A DNA stretch of 35,529 nucleotides from Phycisphaerae bacterium (GCA_003551645.1 PUND01000052.1:1-35529); one strand, 5' to 3'. Numbered from the stretch's first letter, positions 14,582-23,725 are shown. Notes: a model not told the origin generated them from the sequence alone. Translations and numbers: made by a program.

Positions 14582-15982
14582 CTATCTCTCGCGGCCGCGC
14601 TGCTGTATGGCCCGCAGCGCCTCGCGCTCTATGTCTCTGGATATCTCCGGCGGCCTACGTATACGCAGGACGGTCTTTCCGCCGCGGGTCGGAGGTAGGA
14701 TGTACTTCTCTATATCAGGCCGCGAAAGTATTTCCTGCCGCGTCTCCGCCCAGAGATATTGCATCATGGTGTCCGGGTCTCGTTCGAACTCGTCGCGAAG
14801 CTCGGCGAACTGCCTGGCCCGGCTCTTGACCGACTCCACGACCTGTGACTTATACGACCGGGCCTCGGCGAGGATTCTGCTGGCCTCGCCGCCGGTGGTT
14901 CCGAGCATCAGGACCTGGTCAATTCGTTCCAGGATTTGCTCGGCCTCGGCTATCTGCTCGCTGGCCTGCTGCTCATTCCCGGAACGCCGCGCCTCGCGGG
15001 CCGAGTCCACCAGTCGGACATACCTGCCTATCAGATTGGTATCGTCGGCCTCATGCGCGGTCACGTCTTCGAGCGTCTCAATACGCCAGGGGTGCCCGAC
15101 CAGCCGGGAATAGTTCGCCCCGGCCGCCGCGGCAAGGATGTCCTCGGCCTCCGAGGCCGCCGCGTTGACCATTTGCTCGGCCTCGCTGGAGGCGCGCTGG
15201 GCTTCTTCGTAGGCCTCACGCGCCCTCAGCGGCCACTCGTTGCCTTCTATGTCGATGGTCCTCAGGGCCAGGCCCGTGTTCAGCTTTTCCAGATACTGCT
15301 GTGCCAGCAGCGTCACCTCGGTCTTGAACTGCTCCTGCTCGCCCCGCCTTAGACCGTCCGCTGTGCGGTGGCCGGCCGCGCGAATAGCCGCCGCCGACAC
15401 CGCCGAGCGGATCATCTCCTCGGTCGGATTGACATCCACGACCTCATCGGTGCCGTAGATGGTCCGGGTGTACGGGTCGGGCACGTTGCGCTTGTACGCG
15501 ACCGGGTCTTCCACCTGGTAGGCGACTTCCAGCTTCATGTGCAGCAAGCTGCGGTCGCCGGTCAGCAACGCGCCGTCCCAGCCGGGCCGAAGCCCCTGGG
15601 CCTGAGGGCGGACCTCGCTGAGCGGCCTGGTCCGGTCTTCGGGCGTCAGGTGCATCCAGAAGCCGTCAACCGTCAGGCGCTGTTCCCGCATATCGACCTT
15701 CTCGATCCGACCGATGGGAAAAGGCCATCCGTACGCCAGCCCCTCTGGAGCCACCCGGGTGATGCGACCAAAACGGTAAATGATGCCGTTCTCGCCGGAG
15801 TCTATGCTCGCCAGTCCGGTCAAGGCCCAGGCGACCACCACCAGCAGCATCACCAGCGAGAGCAGACGGAAGCTCACCTTAAGCGCATCGGCGAGTGAGC
15901 GTGACGCCTCATCGTCTGAATCCAGCACCGGGTCCGGCGAGGCCTGCACCGCCTGGTATTTGTCACGTTCGTCGCTGGTCAT
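14582..15982 (-). CDS. SPFH/band-7 protein, HflK-like (third of three)
   Basis: 466 residues. A charged N-terminus is followed by one membrane helix (about 38-58). An SPFH domain (about 60-270) opens with SGENGIIYRFGRI and WPFPIGRIEKVDMREQRL. A long Ala/Glu/Arg-rich coiled-coil follows. SPFH pairs such as HflK-HflC form large cages around membrane proteases, typically FtsH. Here no protease gene is adjacent, and the partners are two other SPFH genes and an ABC exporter. Its ATG overlaps the stop of the preceding gene by four bases (ATGA), indicating coupling. HflK-like by order and sequence flavour, not proven orthology. Confidence 0.88.
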   Translation of the reverse strand: MTSDERDKYQAVQASPDPVLDSDDEASRSLADALKVSFRLLSLVMLLVVVAWALTGLASIDSGENGIIYRFGRITRVAPEGLAYGWPFPIGRIEKVDMREQRLTVDGFWMHLTPEDRTRPLSEVRPQAQGLRPGWDGALLTGDRSLLHMKLEVAYQVEDPVAYKRNVPDPYTRTIYGTDEVVDVNPTEEMIRSAVSAAAIRAAGHRTADGLRRGEQEQFKTEVTLLAQQYLEKLNTGLALRTIDIEGNEWPLRAREAYEEAQRASSEAEQMVNAAASEAEDILAAAAGANYSRLVGHPWRIETLEDVTAHEADDTNLIGRYVRLVDSAREARRSGNEQQASEQIAEAEQILERIDQVLMLGTTGGEASRILAEARSYKSQVVESVKSRARQFAELRDEFERDPDTMMQYLWAETRQEILSRPDIEKYILPPTRGGKTVLRIRRPPEISRDIEREALRAIQQRGRER

Positions 15983-17049
15983 TGTTCGGTCCTCTCGGTT
16001 TCTTCACTCTGATCCGACCCGCCCGCGGGAGCCGGCACCTTCGGCGGAGTCGGAAGTACCAGCGAGTCTTGGGTGGGTGGACTGTTGAAGAAGCTCACGC
16101 TCGGCAGCGTTGAGCCATCCAGTAGGATTACCGTGCGTTCGTCGAGTTCTTCTCTCAGGGACCGCAGGTAACGCAGAAACGCGCTCAACTGCGGGTTCTC
16201 CGCGAACTGCTCGTAGTACTCCGCCGCGGCGCGGTCGCCCTCGGTGCGGATTTCCTCGGACTTGCGCTGAGCGAAGGCCAGTATCTGGTCCCGGCTCGAC
16301 CTGGCCCGCTCGCGTATGGCCGTGGCTCGGGCCTCACCCCGGGCGCGGAACGTGTCGGCCGCGGCCGACCGCTCCTCGCGCATGGCGTTTATCACCTGGG
16401 CGGTGGCGCCTTCCGGGATATTCAAGCTCTTGACGCCCACATCCACAATATGCACGCCGTACAGGTCGCGGGCCTGCTCACGCAGACGCGGCAGGATCCG
16501 CTCCTGGGCTATCTCCTCGAGCTTCATACTTTCCGGGTCGGTATTGACAAAGTCGGCAAAGGGATGCTGGCCCACCACATCGCGCATGCGGCTGCGGAGC
16601 AGCGAGCGGATGCTCCGCTCGGCGGCATCGATGGCACGGACGCTGTTGTAAAACTGCCGCGGGTCCTCGATCCGCCAGGCGCAATACATGGTCAGCAGGA
16701 TGGGGTTCTTGTCCTGTGTCTGCACCTCATCGACCGGGCTCTCGAAAAGGTGCGTCCGAGCGTCGTACCGCACGACCGACTGAATCGGATAAGGCCAGCG
16801 GAAGCGCAGCCCCGCATCGCCGCCCCGGCCGCTCATGTCCAAACCGCCGTCAAGCTCGGCCGTACCCGCGCCGGCTTGGGACATCTCGCCGCCGTCGCCC
16901 GTCCTGGCTCCGTGGTAAACGTGCGTGGTCCGACCAAAGGTTTGAACCAGCACTATCTCGGAGGTGTCCACCGTGAACGTCACCATGTACGTCAACAGCA
17001 ACAGGACAACCACCGCCGCCAGTATGATGATTCCAATGTGCTTTCTCAT
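15979..17049 (-). CDS. SPFH/band-7 protein, HflC-like (second of three)
   Basis: 356 residues. One N-terminal membrane helix (about 5-25) is followed by an SPFH domain starting VDTSEIVLVQTFGR. A Gly-rich insertion near residues 47-80 precedes RFRWPYPIQSV. The C-terminal half is HflC-like, with RARGEARATAIRERA and a final FLRYLRSLREEL segment before the strand TVILLDGSTLP. It overlaps the next SPFH gene by four bases and starts 38 bp after the 757-residue SPFH gene. Expected to assemble with its neighbours into a membrane-associated ring or cage facing the periplasm. Confidence 0.9.
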   Translation of the reverse strand: MRKHIGIIILAAVVVLLLLTYMVTFTVDTSEIVLVQTFGRTTHVYHGARTGDGGEMSQAGAGTAELDGGLDMSGRGGDAGLRFRWPYPIQSVVRYDARTHLFESPVDEVQTQDKNPILLTMYCAWRIEDPRQFYNSVRAIDAAERSIRSLLRSRMRDVVGQHPFADFVNTDPESMKLEEIAQERILPRLREQARDLYGVHIVDVGVKSLNIPEGATAQVINAMREERSAAADTFRARGEARATAIRERARSSRDQILAFAQRKSEEIRTEGDRAAAEYYEQFAENPQLSAFLRYLRSLREELDERTVILLDGSTLPSVSFFNSPPTQDSLVLPTPPKVPAPAGGSDQSEETERTEQ

Positions 17050-17087
17050 AATCGCTTCCTCGAAATCTCGCGGAGCAGCCGACTGAT

Positions 17088-19361
17088 TTAGTCTGCCTCC
17101 CGCGGAGAGTCATACACGCCTTCCATCGCAGTTCTTTCACGTTCAAGGTTAATCCAGAGTTCGATCTGGTCCCTGTCCACGCCGAGGATGTACTTGTGCA
17201 TCCTGGGCAAGGCCTGGTCCCAGACATCCATCCAGCGGTCCAGCATGTAAATCTCCGGGCTGGCCTCGTAGGCGAGCATTTCCCTGCGGAAGCTCTCGGC
17301 CCGCGCCCGCTCGCCGATCTGCTTCTGCCAGCGGTACGCCTGTGCCTGCGAATACATCCCGGCCGCCTCGCCTGCGACGCCGTCGAATCTGGCTTCGGCC
17401 AGGGCCAACGCTTCTTGAATTGGCTCGGCCAGGTCCAGTTGCTCGCCCTCCTGAAGCGCTCCTTCAAGCTCTTCCAGAGTCTCCATCCATTCCTGCTGCT
17501 CGGCCAGCAGCGACTCCCGTGTCCGGCTGACACGGCCGAGCATGCGATCCTGCTCGATCTCGCCCTCCAGCGTTTCTATGTCGTCACGGGCTATCCTCTG
17601 CAGCTCTTGCAGACGGCGCGACTGCTCGGCGGAATCGTCCCGAAGGTTCCGCAACATCTGAAGATCGTCGAGCTTCCTGATGGCAAGCCCCATCCGAAGC
17701 GCCGCGCCGGGGTCGCCCGCCACTTCCGAGAGCGTCCTGTTGGCCTCGGCCTCGGCCTCGTAACGCAGGACCTCCATCTCGCGTTCGGCCTCGAGGTATT
17801 CCTCGAACGCCTCGGCCGCCTCCGGCGGCGGATGAGCAGCGGCTATATTGACTTCCTTGAGCCGTACACCCAGTTCCATCTCGTCGGCGCGGGACTGGAT
17901 AATCCTGCGCAGTTGCGCAGCCGCCCGCTCCCGGCCGAAGGTCATAATCGCTTCGGGCCGTTCCTCGTCCGCGATGCCGGGTATGGGATCGTCCAGCGTC
18001 GCACGGGCGCAGTAATCGGTCATCTCGGCGTAGGCGATGGACTCAAGCACCAAACCGGCGTCGGAGAAAAGGTAGCCGTATCGCATCACGTCTTCGACCA
18101 CATATCGCAGCTCCACCACCAGCCGGATAATCTGCACAGGCGGAGGCGGCTGGTCGGTGGCGATATCCGCCTGACGTCTCTCGCCCGGGATCGCTATGAG
18201 GAAGTTGCGCTCCTCCAGAGGCCCGTGCTCCTCGGTCCAGACGTAAATCTCACGACCCTTGACGATTACCGGCTCTCGCTGCTCACCAACACCCAGGATA
18301 ATCTCGTTGACGGCGCCTGTATCGAAGTAACGGGCGCGCTCCACCGGCCAGGGCCACTTCAGGTGGAAACCCGCCTCCAGCGGCTCGCGGCTTGTATCCA
18401 CACGCCCCCAGCGACTTACCACCACCTGCTGACCGTCCCGGACTACTACCAGAGAACTCAGGCCGATAAGCACCGCAACACCGAACAGCAGCAGCGGAGC
18501 AAACGCCCGGCTGAGAAGGCGGTAGAACCATGTCCCGGAGACCTCAAAGCCGAACTGATAATTCAGCGCCTCGGCCAGCGAGTGCCCTACCCGCCCCGGC
18601 TCGGCGGCAAGGTTCAGCAATCGACTCTCGAAGCTCGGCCGCGGCTCCTCGCCCGGCATGCGCGGGCGGTACATGTCCAGCACGAAGTTCAGCGCCAGCT
18701 CCAAGGCCAGAACGAGCTGGACAGCCGGCACCACGTACGCCATCACCAGGTCAACGCCGGCGTAATTCTGGTAAACGGCGACCATCGAGACGATCACGCC
18801 GCCCATGCCCAGCACGGATATCAGCAGGTAGCTGCCGGCCCCGCGCAGCAGGCGCCACTCGCCGCGCCGGCTCATGCCGGTGGCGTAGCGGCTGAACAGA
18901 AAGCCCAGAAGCGCAACCGGCACGAGCATCCAGACCGCCTGCTCGGCCGAGGTGACGTTCGCCGGCGCCCGGCCCCAGACGTGACGCAGCAGCAGCACGC
19001 CGAGGACCGCGTGATACGCCATCCAAACCAGCGTAAAAATCGAGAATACCCACTTGTGGATGAACGCCACTCTGGCCGCCGCCGGACGAAGCTCCTCATC
19101 CTCCTGCCGCTCGAAAATCGTGCGAGCGTCCTCGTCGCTCAGCTCATCCAGCTCGACGGACTCCTTGTGCTCGAGATCTCGAGCATAGAAGGCAACCGTC
19201 AGCAACAGCCACAGGGGCACACCGCCGGCAAGCAGCAACGTGGCGGTCATGGCCGCAAGCGAGCCGGTCCACAACCAGGCCGCAAGGAGCACCACGGCCA
19301 GGATCGTCTGCGCCACCGCCCCAGCGATAGCCATGTTCTTACCGCGGTTCTGATCTACCAT
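17088..19361 (-). CDS. Polytopic SPFH protein (first gene of SPFH/ABC operon)
   Basis: 757 residues, about twice the size of HflK. Residues 1-306 contain about seven hydrophobic segments (near 12-32, 36-59, 103-125, 143-159, 175-197, 204-226, 282-306), an unusual membrane domain. The SPFH domain (about 305-515) opens with VVVRDGQQVVVSRWGRV and LKWPWPVERARYF. A long acidic coiled-coil (about 515-700) with Gln, Glu and Arg heptads follows. This is a fusion of a polytopic membrane module to an SPFH scaffold. It heads the six-gene operon, suggesting it anchors the assembly formed by the two smaller SPFH proteins and perhaps the ABC permease. Function unknown. Confidence 0.87.
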   Translation of the reverse strand: MVDQNRGKNMAIAGAVAQTILAVVLLAAWLWTGSLAAMTATLLLAGGVPLWLLLTVAFYARDLEHKESVELDELSDEDARTIFERQEDEELRPAAARVAFIHKWVFSIFTLVWMAYHAVLGVLLLRHVWGRAPANVTSAEQAVWMLVPVALLGFLFSRYATGMSRRGEWRLLRGAGSYLLISVLGMGGVIVSMVAVYQNYAGVDLVMAYVVPAVQLVLALELALNFVLDMYRPRMPGEEPRPSFESRLLNLAAEPGRVGHSLAEALNYQFGFEVSGTWFYRLLSRAFAPLLLFGVAVLIGLSSLVVVRDGQQVVVSRWGRVDTSREPLEAGFHLKWPWPVERARYFDTGAVNEIILGVGEQREPVIVKGREIYVWTEEHGPLEERNFLIAIPGERRQADIATDQPPPPVQIIRLVVELRYVVEDVMRYGYLFSDAGLVLESIAYAEMTDYCARATLDDPIPGIADEERPEAIMTFGRERAAAQLRRIIQSRADEMELGVRLKEVNIAAAHPPPEAAEAFEEYLEAEREMEVLRYEAEAEANRTLSEVAGDPGAALRMGLAIRKLDDLQMLRNLRDDSAEQSRRLQELQRIARDDIETLEGEIEQDRMLGRVSRTRESLLAEQQEWMETLEELEGALQEGEQLDLAEPIQEALALAEARFDGVAGEAAGMYSQAQAYRWQKQIGERARAESFRREMLAYEASPEIYMLDRWMDVWDQALPRMHKYILGVDRDQIELWINLERERTAMEGVYDSPREAD

Positions 19362-19398
19362 CTCGAATGCCTCTCCTGCCGTCCGAACGCGCCAGCTA

Positions 19399-19428
19399 TT
19401 GCCGCGGGCATAACCGGGAAACTACAAT
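19399..19428 (+). promoter_or_regulatory. Candidate promoter of the divergent permease
   Basis: TTGCCG (19399-19404), 18 nt, TACAAT (19423-19428) in the 149-bp gap shared with the SPFH operon. Start near 19435 gives a leader of about 76 nt. A minus-strand counterpart for the SPFH operon could be TTGAAA within the same AT-rich patch, but its -10 is poor. Confidence 0.4.
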
Positions 19429-19510
19429 CAATTTCAATACCCGCAACATTTTCGGCCCCGGCGGCGTAGTATCCGGCGCCGAAAACGACCGGCGAAGGAC
19501 ACAAACAATC

Positions 19511-20905
19511 ATGCTCGGATTCTGGTCTATTACGCGAAATACGTTTACCCAAACCGTCCGTCAGCCCATTTACGGCGTCATTATCCTCGCCACCTTCGGA
19601 ATGCTGGTGCTCAATGTGCCGCTGAGCGGCTGGACGATAGGCACTCTTACCGTGGACTATCACACCACCGACCAGCAGATGCTCGAGAGCGTCGGCCTCA
19701 GCACTCTGCTGCTGTCGGGCCTGCTGGTGGCCGCGTTCAGCGCTTCGACGGCCGTCGGCCGCGAAATCGAGGACAAGACCGCCCTGACAGTCATTTCCAA
19801 GCCGGTCGCCAGGGCGACGTTCGTCCTCGGCAAGTTCGCCGGCGTCGTGCTGGCAGTCATGGTGGCGTTCTATCTCTGCTCGCTGGTGTACCTGATAACG
19901 GTCCGCCACGGCGTCAAGCCCGCCGCCTGGGACGAACCGGACGCCCCTGTATTGGTACTGGGCATCTCGGCGTTTGTTCTGTCGATGATAGCGGCGCTGC
20001 TGGGCAACCTTTACTTCGGTTGGTCGTTCGTGGCCGCCGGCGTCCGGGCCTCGGCGGTGCTGCTGACGCTGGCCGCGGGCGTTACCGCCTTCGTCGGCGA
20101 GGGTTGGGAAATCGTCGCCTTCGGCGAGGGCATCCGCCCGCAACTGATACCGGCTATGGGGCTGATGCTGCTGGCGGTGCTGATATTCGCGTCTGTGGCG
20201 GTGGCGGCCAGCACTCGCCTGGCGGCTGTGCCGACGCTGCTGGTCTGCGTGGGCGTGCTGATCGTCGGGCTGATGCACCCGTTCCTGTTCGGCCGACTGG
20301 GCGAGGACATCGCCGTGGCAAGGGCCATCGGATGGGTCGTACCGAACCTGAGCTTCTTCGACCCGCAGGACATGCTCATGGCCGACCAGGTTATCGCCGC
20401 CGAATACGTCGGCCTCGCAGCGGCCTACACGGCCGCCTACGTCGCCGGCGCCCTTGCCCTGGCGATGGCGTTGTTCCAGAGCCGCCCCATTGAGGCGGCC
20501 GCCGAATCCGCATCCCTGCCCACACTGGCGGGTCTGCTGGCGTGGGCCGGTCGTTCGGCGGCAATAGTCGCCGCCCTGGCCGGACTTATCCTGCTGTCGA
20601 TGCCCGAGCTTTACAGCGTGGCGACTCTCCTCGCCGCGGCGGCACTCATCGTAGGAGGAGCACTGAGCTGGCTGCTGTGGGGCTTCTTCGGCCGCGGGCA
20701 GCAGTGGAGCTATTACGTCGTGGCGACGCTGACCGGGCTGTTGCTGGTCCGCTCCGTGCTCGTGCTGCTCTGGACCGGGGCGCCCGCCTGGCTGCACTGG
20801 CAAGCCGGGCCGGTCGGCCAGGCCGTGGCGGCGATAGTGGCCGCCGGCATCGGGGTAATACTCGTTTTGCCTAAGACCCGTCGTCATTTCAAATCCGAGG
20901 CGTGA
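19511..20905 (+). CDS. ABC-2 permease-like polytopic membrane protein
   Basis: 464 residues from ATG 19511; the frame is open upstream, but GAAGGAC before 19511 and the N-terminus MLGFWSITRNTFTQTVRQP fit the family. Residues 1-130 are clearly related in plan to the 541-residue permease: first TM, then VGREIEDKTALTVISKPVARATFVLGKFAG before TM3. About ten to eleven hydrophobic segments follow. It is divergently transcribed from the SPFH/ABC operon and has no ATPase of its own nearby, so it may share the operon ATPase. Its last codons are nine bases from the end of the convergent metal ATPase gene. Confidence 0.82.
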   Translation: MLGFWSITRNTFTQTVRQPIYGVIILATFGMLVLNVPLSGWTIGTLTVDYHTTDQQMLESVGLSTLLLSGLLVAAFSASTAVGREIEDKTALTVISKPVARATFVLGKFAGVVLAVMVAFYLCSLVYLITVRHGVKPAAWDEPDAPVLVLGISAFVLSMIAALLGNLYFGWSFVAAGVRASAVLLTLAAGVTAFVGEGWEIVAFGEGIRPQLIPAMGLMLLAVLIFASVAVAASTRLAAVPTLLVCVGVLIVGLMHPFLFGRLGEDIAVARAIGWVVPNLSFFDPQDMLMADQVIAAEYVGLAAAYTAAYVAGALALAMALFQSRPIEAAAESASLPTLAGLLAWAGRSAAIVAALAGLILLSMPELYSVATLLAAAALIVGGALSWLLWGFFGRGQQWSYYVVATLTGLLLVRSVLVLLWTGAPAWLHWQAGPVGQAVAAIVAAGIGVILVLPKTRRHFKSEA

Positions 20906-20914
20906 ACGGAACAT

Positions 20915-22897
20915 TTATCCGGTCGCCGGAACGTGCTCCACGCGTGCGCGCGGGCGAGCAGTTTCGGCGGGGTTTTCGTGCAGTTCCTCCCCGAACCGCA
21001 CCAGCCGTGCACTGTTGAATATCACGAAAGTCGCCGCCAGCATATGCAGCACCGCGGCCAACACCGGCTGGATCATCCCCAGCCCGGCAAATACCTGGAA
21101 GACCAGTATGAAGCCGATACCGAACATCAGGTTCTGGTGCACAACGCCCATTGCCCTGCGGCTGAGGCGAACCAGGAACGACAGCCGCCGCAGATCATTG
21201 TTCATCAGAGCGATGTTGGCGGAGTTGATGGCCACGTCGCTGCCGGCGGCGCCCATCGCCACCGACAGGTCGCCGGCCGCCAGGGCGGGAGCGTCGTTGA
21301 CGCCGTCGCCGACGACCGCCACGCGATGACCGCGATCGCGGAGGTCCGCCACCAGGTCCAGCTTGTCCTGCGGCAGCACCTCGGCCTGAACCTCGGTGGC
21401 GCCCATCTCGCGGGCGACGCGACGCGCAACCGACCACCTGTCACCTGTAACCATGACCAGCTCGCGGATGCCCAAAGCCCGCAGCTCCTCCAGCGCCTGG
21501 CGGGCCTCTTCGCGGGTGCGGTCCTCGAGGCCGACCCAGCCGAGGACACGGCCGTCGCTGACAACGTGCAGCGTACTGACGCCCTCCGGCTCGGCATACT
21601 CCTTGCCGGAAATCGCCGACATATCCGCACCTTCTTCCTCGACCCACTTGCGGCGACCGACCATGACTTCTCTGCCGCCGACTCTGGCGCGGACGCCGCG
21701 GGCGGCCACCTCCTCGAACTGCTCCGGTTGCTCTATGTCCACCCTGGCTCGCTGAGCGACCTGCGTAACCGCCTGCGCCACAGGGTGCTTGGACAACTGC
21801 TCGGCCGAGGCCGCCGCCGCCAGAAGCTCCGCCGGGTCAACGCCCGGCGCCGGCTTTATCTGCGTGACGGCAAGCTCGCCGGTGGTCAGCGTCCCGGTCT
21901 TGTCGAACACGAACGCCGTGATGCTGCGGGCAAGCTCCAGCGTCGATACGTCCTTGACGTATATGCCCAGTCGAGCCGCGCACGAAAGGGCCGCCACCAT
22001 GGCGGTCGGCACGGCGATAATCAGCGCACACGGGCAGGCCACCACCAGCATCGTCACGGCTCGGCTCATGTCGCGCGTGAAAAAAAGCACCACGCCTGCC
22101 AGCATCAGAATAGTCGGCGTGTAGTATCCCGCGTAGCGGTCTATGAGCCGCATAATCGGGATGCGGGTGCCCTCGGCCTGGAGTATGAGTTTCTTGACCT
22201 TGCCCAGTGTGGTGTCTTCGCCGGCGCGCGTTACCTTCACGTCCACCGAACCGGCGACGTTGCTGGTGCCGCTGAACACCTCGGCGCCCTCACCCTTGTC
22301 GGCGGGCACGGATTCGCCGGTAATGTTGGCCTCATTGATGGTGGTCTGGCCGGAAAGTATGACGCCGTCCGCGGGGACGTTATCCCCGGGACGGACCCTG
22401 ACCACATCGTCGGGCCGAAGCTCCCGCGGGTCCACCGGCTCCTCGCTGCCGTCGTCGCGGAGGCGGTGGGCCTTCTTGGGAGAGATTTTCACAAGATGCT
22501 CGATGCTGGCGCGCGCGCCCAAGGCGGTCCGCCGCTCCACGAGGTTCGCCAGCAGCAGGAAAAACGCCACCGCGCCGGCGGCCTTGTAGTCCTGGGCCGC
22601 CAGGGCGGCGATCACCGCCAGGGCGACCAGCTCGTCCATGTGCATATGGCCGTGGACCAGCCCCTTGGCGGCATGGATTATTATCGGTATGCCCAGCAGC
22701 AGCGCTCCGATAACGGCCAGGGTGTAGCTGTAGAAGTTGAACGTACGCCCGTCCCGAACGACAGTGTGCTCGGCAAAAAGCAGTTCCGCGGCGTAGGAAG
22801 TCAACACAAAAACGCCGCCGGCCAGGATGCCTATTATCAGCAATCCCGCCAAGCCGGTCTGTCGTTCGACAGGACCCTTAAGAATGTCATGAGCCAT
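20915..22897 (-). CDS. P1B-type heavy-metal translocating ATPase without HMA domain
   Basis: 660 residues. An export pump for a transition metal in the cytoplasmic membrane. Key sites are TGES at 193-196 (actuator), the CPC metal-binding triplet at 288-290 in ACPCALIIAVPTA, DKTGT at 332-336 (phosphorylated Asp332), and GDGVNDAPAL in the hinge. There is no N-terminal CxxC metal-binding domain. The Met/His-containing GHMHMDEL at 83-90 follows the second TM. The last TM carries LHMLAATFVIFNSARL, with His where ZntA-type pumps have Asp-Thr-Gly, so the metal is not obviously zinc or copper. An H-xx-x-N-S pattern is shared with CtpC-like pumps. No metal regulator gene is visible. Confidence 0.9.
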   Translation of the reverse strand: MAHDILKGPVERQTGLAGLLIIGILAGGVFVLTSYAAELLFAEHTVVRDGRTFNFYSYTLAVIGALLLGIPIIIHAAKGLVHGHMHMDELVALAVIAALAAQDYKAAGAVAFFLLLANLVERRTALGARASIEHLVKISPKKAHRLRDDGSEEPVDPRELRPDDVVRVRPGDNVPADGVILSGQTTINEANITGESVPADKGEGAEVFSGTSNVAGSVDVKVTRAGEDTTLGKVKKLILQAEGTRIPIMRLIDRYAGYYTPTILMLAGVVLFFTRDMSRAVTMLVVACPCALIIAVPTAMVAALSCAARLGIYVKDVSTLELARSITAFVFDKTGTLTTGELAVTQIKPAPGVDPAELLAAAASAEQLSKHPVAQAVTQVAQRARVDIEQPEQFEEVAARGVRARVGGREVMVGRRKWVEEEGADMSAISGKEYAEPEGVSTLHVVSDGRVLGWVGLEDRTREEARQALEELRALGIRELVMVTGDRWSVARRVAREMGATEVQAEVLPQDKLDLVADLRDRGHRVAVVGDGVNDAPALAAGDLSVAMGAAGSDVAINSANIALMNNDLRRLSFLVRLSRRAMGVVHQNLMFGIGFILVFQVFAGLGMIQPVLAAVLHMLAATFVIFNSARLVRFGEELHENPAETARPRARVEHVPATG

Positions 22898-23009
22898 CTG
22901 GAATGCTCCGTGAGCTTTAAGGGCATAGAGCCGCCCGCAACACTACGCTACGGCTCATACGCCGCGTCCGGGGTGACGGTTCTGTCGGACAGGCGGTTTT
23001 TATAAGCAG

Positions 23010-23057
23010 CCGGAGCGGCGTTTGCAACGGAAGTAATGCCGCCGCAAACGGCTCCGG
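23010..23057. other. Bulged hairpin in the metal-ATPase/mcsA intergenic region
   Basis: CCGGAGC (23010-23016) pairs with GCTCCGG (23051-23057), and CGTTTGC (23019-23025) pairs with GCAAACG (23044-23050), leaving a two-base bulge and an 18-nt loop. It sits in the 324-bp divergent gap 22898-23221. There is no T run on either strand, so an operator or leader structure is as likely as a terminator. The rest of the gap shows a possible -10 TAAAAT at 23136 and no ORF. Confidence 0.35.
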
Positions 23058-23221
23058 TCAACAATCCGCCGCCTTTCGGCCGGCGGGCGATTTCCGCCAA
23101 GGGCGATTCTCGTTCGGTCCGGCGGGCCTGAAAGCTAAAATAGAACAGCGGAGAAAGGGCCGGCCGGCCTGCAGGCGTTGACCCGCGCCGACCGGCACTC
23201 TACCATAAGAGGTACTCAGTC

Positions 23222-23725
23222 ATGAATTTCAAATGCGACAAATGCGGACAGCCGGCGACGATACACCTGACGGAGATAGTCGGCGGCAACAAGAACGAGA
23301 AACACCTTTGCGAAGACTGCGCGGCCGAGGACGGCATCACCGTTAAGTCCAACGTGCCCATAAGCCAGTTGCTGGAGGACTTCGTGCTCCAGACCACCTC
23401 GGCGCCCCAGCAGGAACAGCCGGCCGGACCGGAGTTGACCTGCGAGGTCTGCGGCACGACGTTTTCCGAATTCCAGGACACCGGGCTGCTGGGCTGCCCG
23501 AACGATTACGACACCTTCGCCGAAGCGCTTGAACCGCTCCTGGAAAAGGCCCAGGACGGACACGTCCAGCACGTGGGCAAGGTTCCGCACAACATCGGAC
23601 GCTCTCAGAAGCGACAGACCGAGATACTCCGGCTGCGGACCGAGCTTAAGTCGGCAGTGACAGCAGAGGATTACGAACGGGCCGCCGAACTGCGAGACCA
23701 AATCAAAGAGATGGAGCAGTCATGA
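23222..23725 (+). CDS. mcsA: McsA-like zinc-finger/UVR-motif protein
   Basis: 167 residues. In Firmicutes McsA is the activator of the protein-arginine kinase McsB. Zinc module 1 is CDKC...CEDC (residues 5-32). Module 2 is CEVC then GLLGCPNDYDTF, where the classical fourth Cys is replaced by Asp (GCxxC becomes GCPND), a change I believe occurs in other phyla too. A C-terminal UVR (UvrB/UvrC interaction) helix pair spans about 131-165. AAGAGGT precedes the ATG. The stop overlaps the McsB start by four bases (ATGA). There is no ctsR or clpC next to it, unlike the Bacillus operon. Confidence 0.92.
   Translation: MNFKCDKCGQPATIHLTEIVGGNKNEKHLCEDCAAEDGITVKSNVPISQLLEDFVLQTTSAPQQEQPAGPELTCEVCGTTFSEFQDTGLLGCPNDYDTFAEALEPLLEKAQDGHVQHVGKVPHNIGRSQKRQTEILRLRTELKSAVTAEDYERAAELRDQIKEMEQS

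Noticed and set aside
19367-19510. Upstream 48-codon extension of the second permease
   Set aside because: It would include the promoter region shared with the SPFH operon and has no SD; the membrane-protein homology begins at 19511.
23178-23206. TTGACC-N17-TACCAT promoter for mcsA
   Set aside because: It would start transcription after the clear SD (AAGAGG at 23207-23212), so it conflicts with the ribosome site. Kept as doubtful only.
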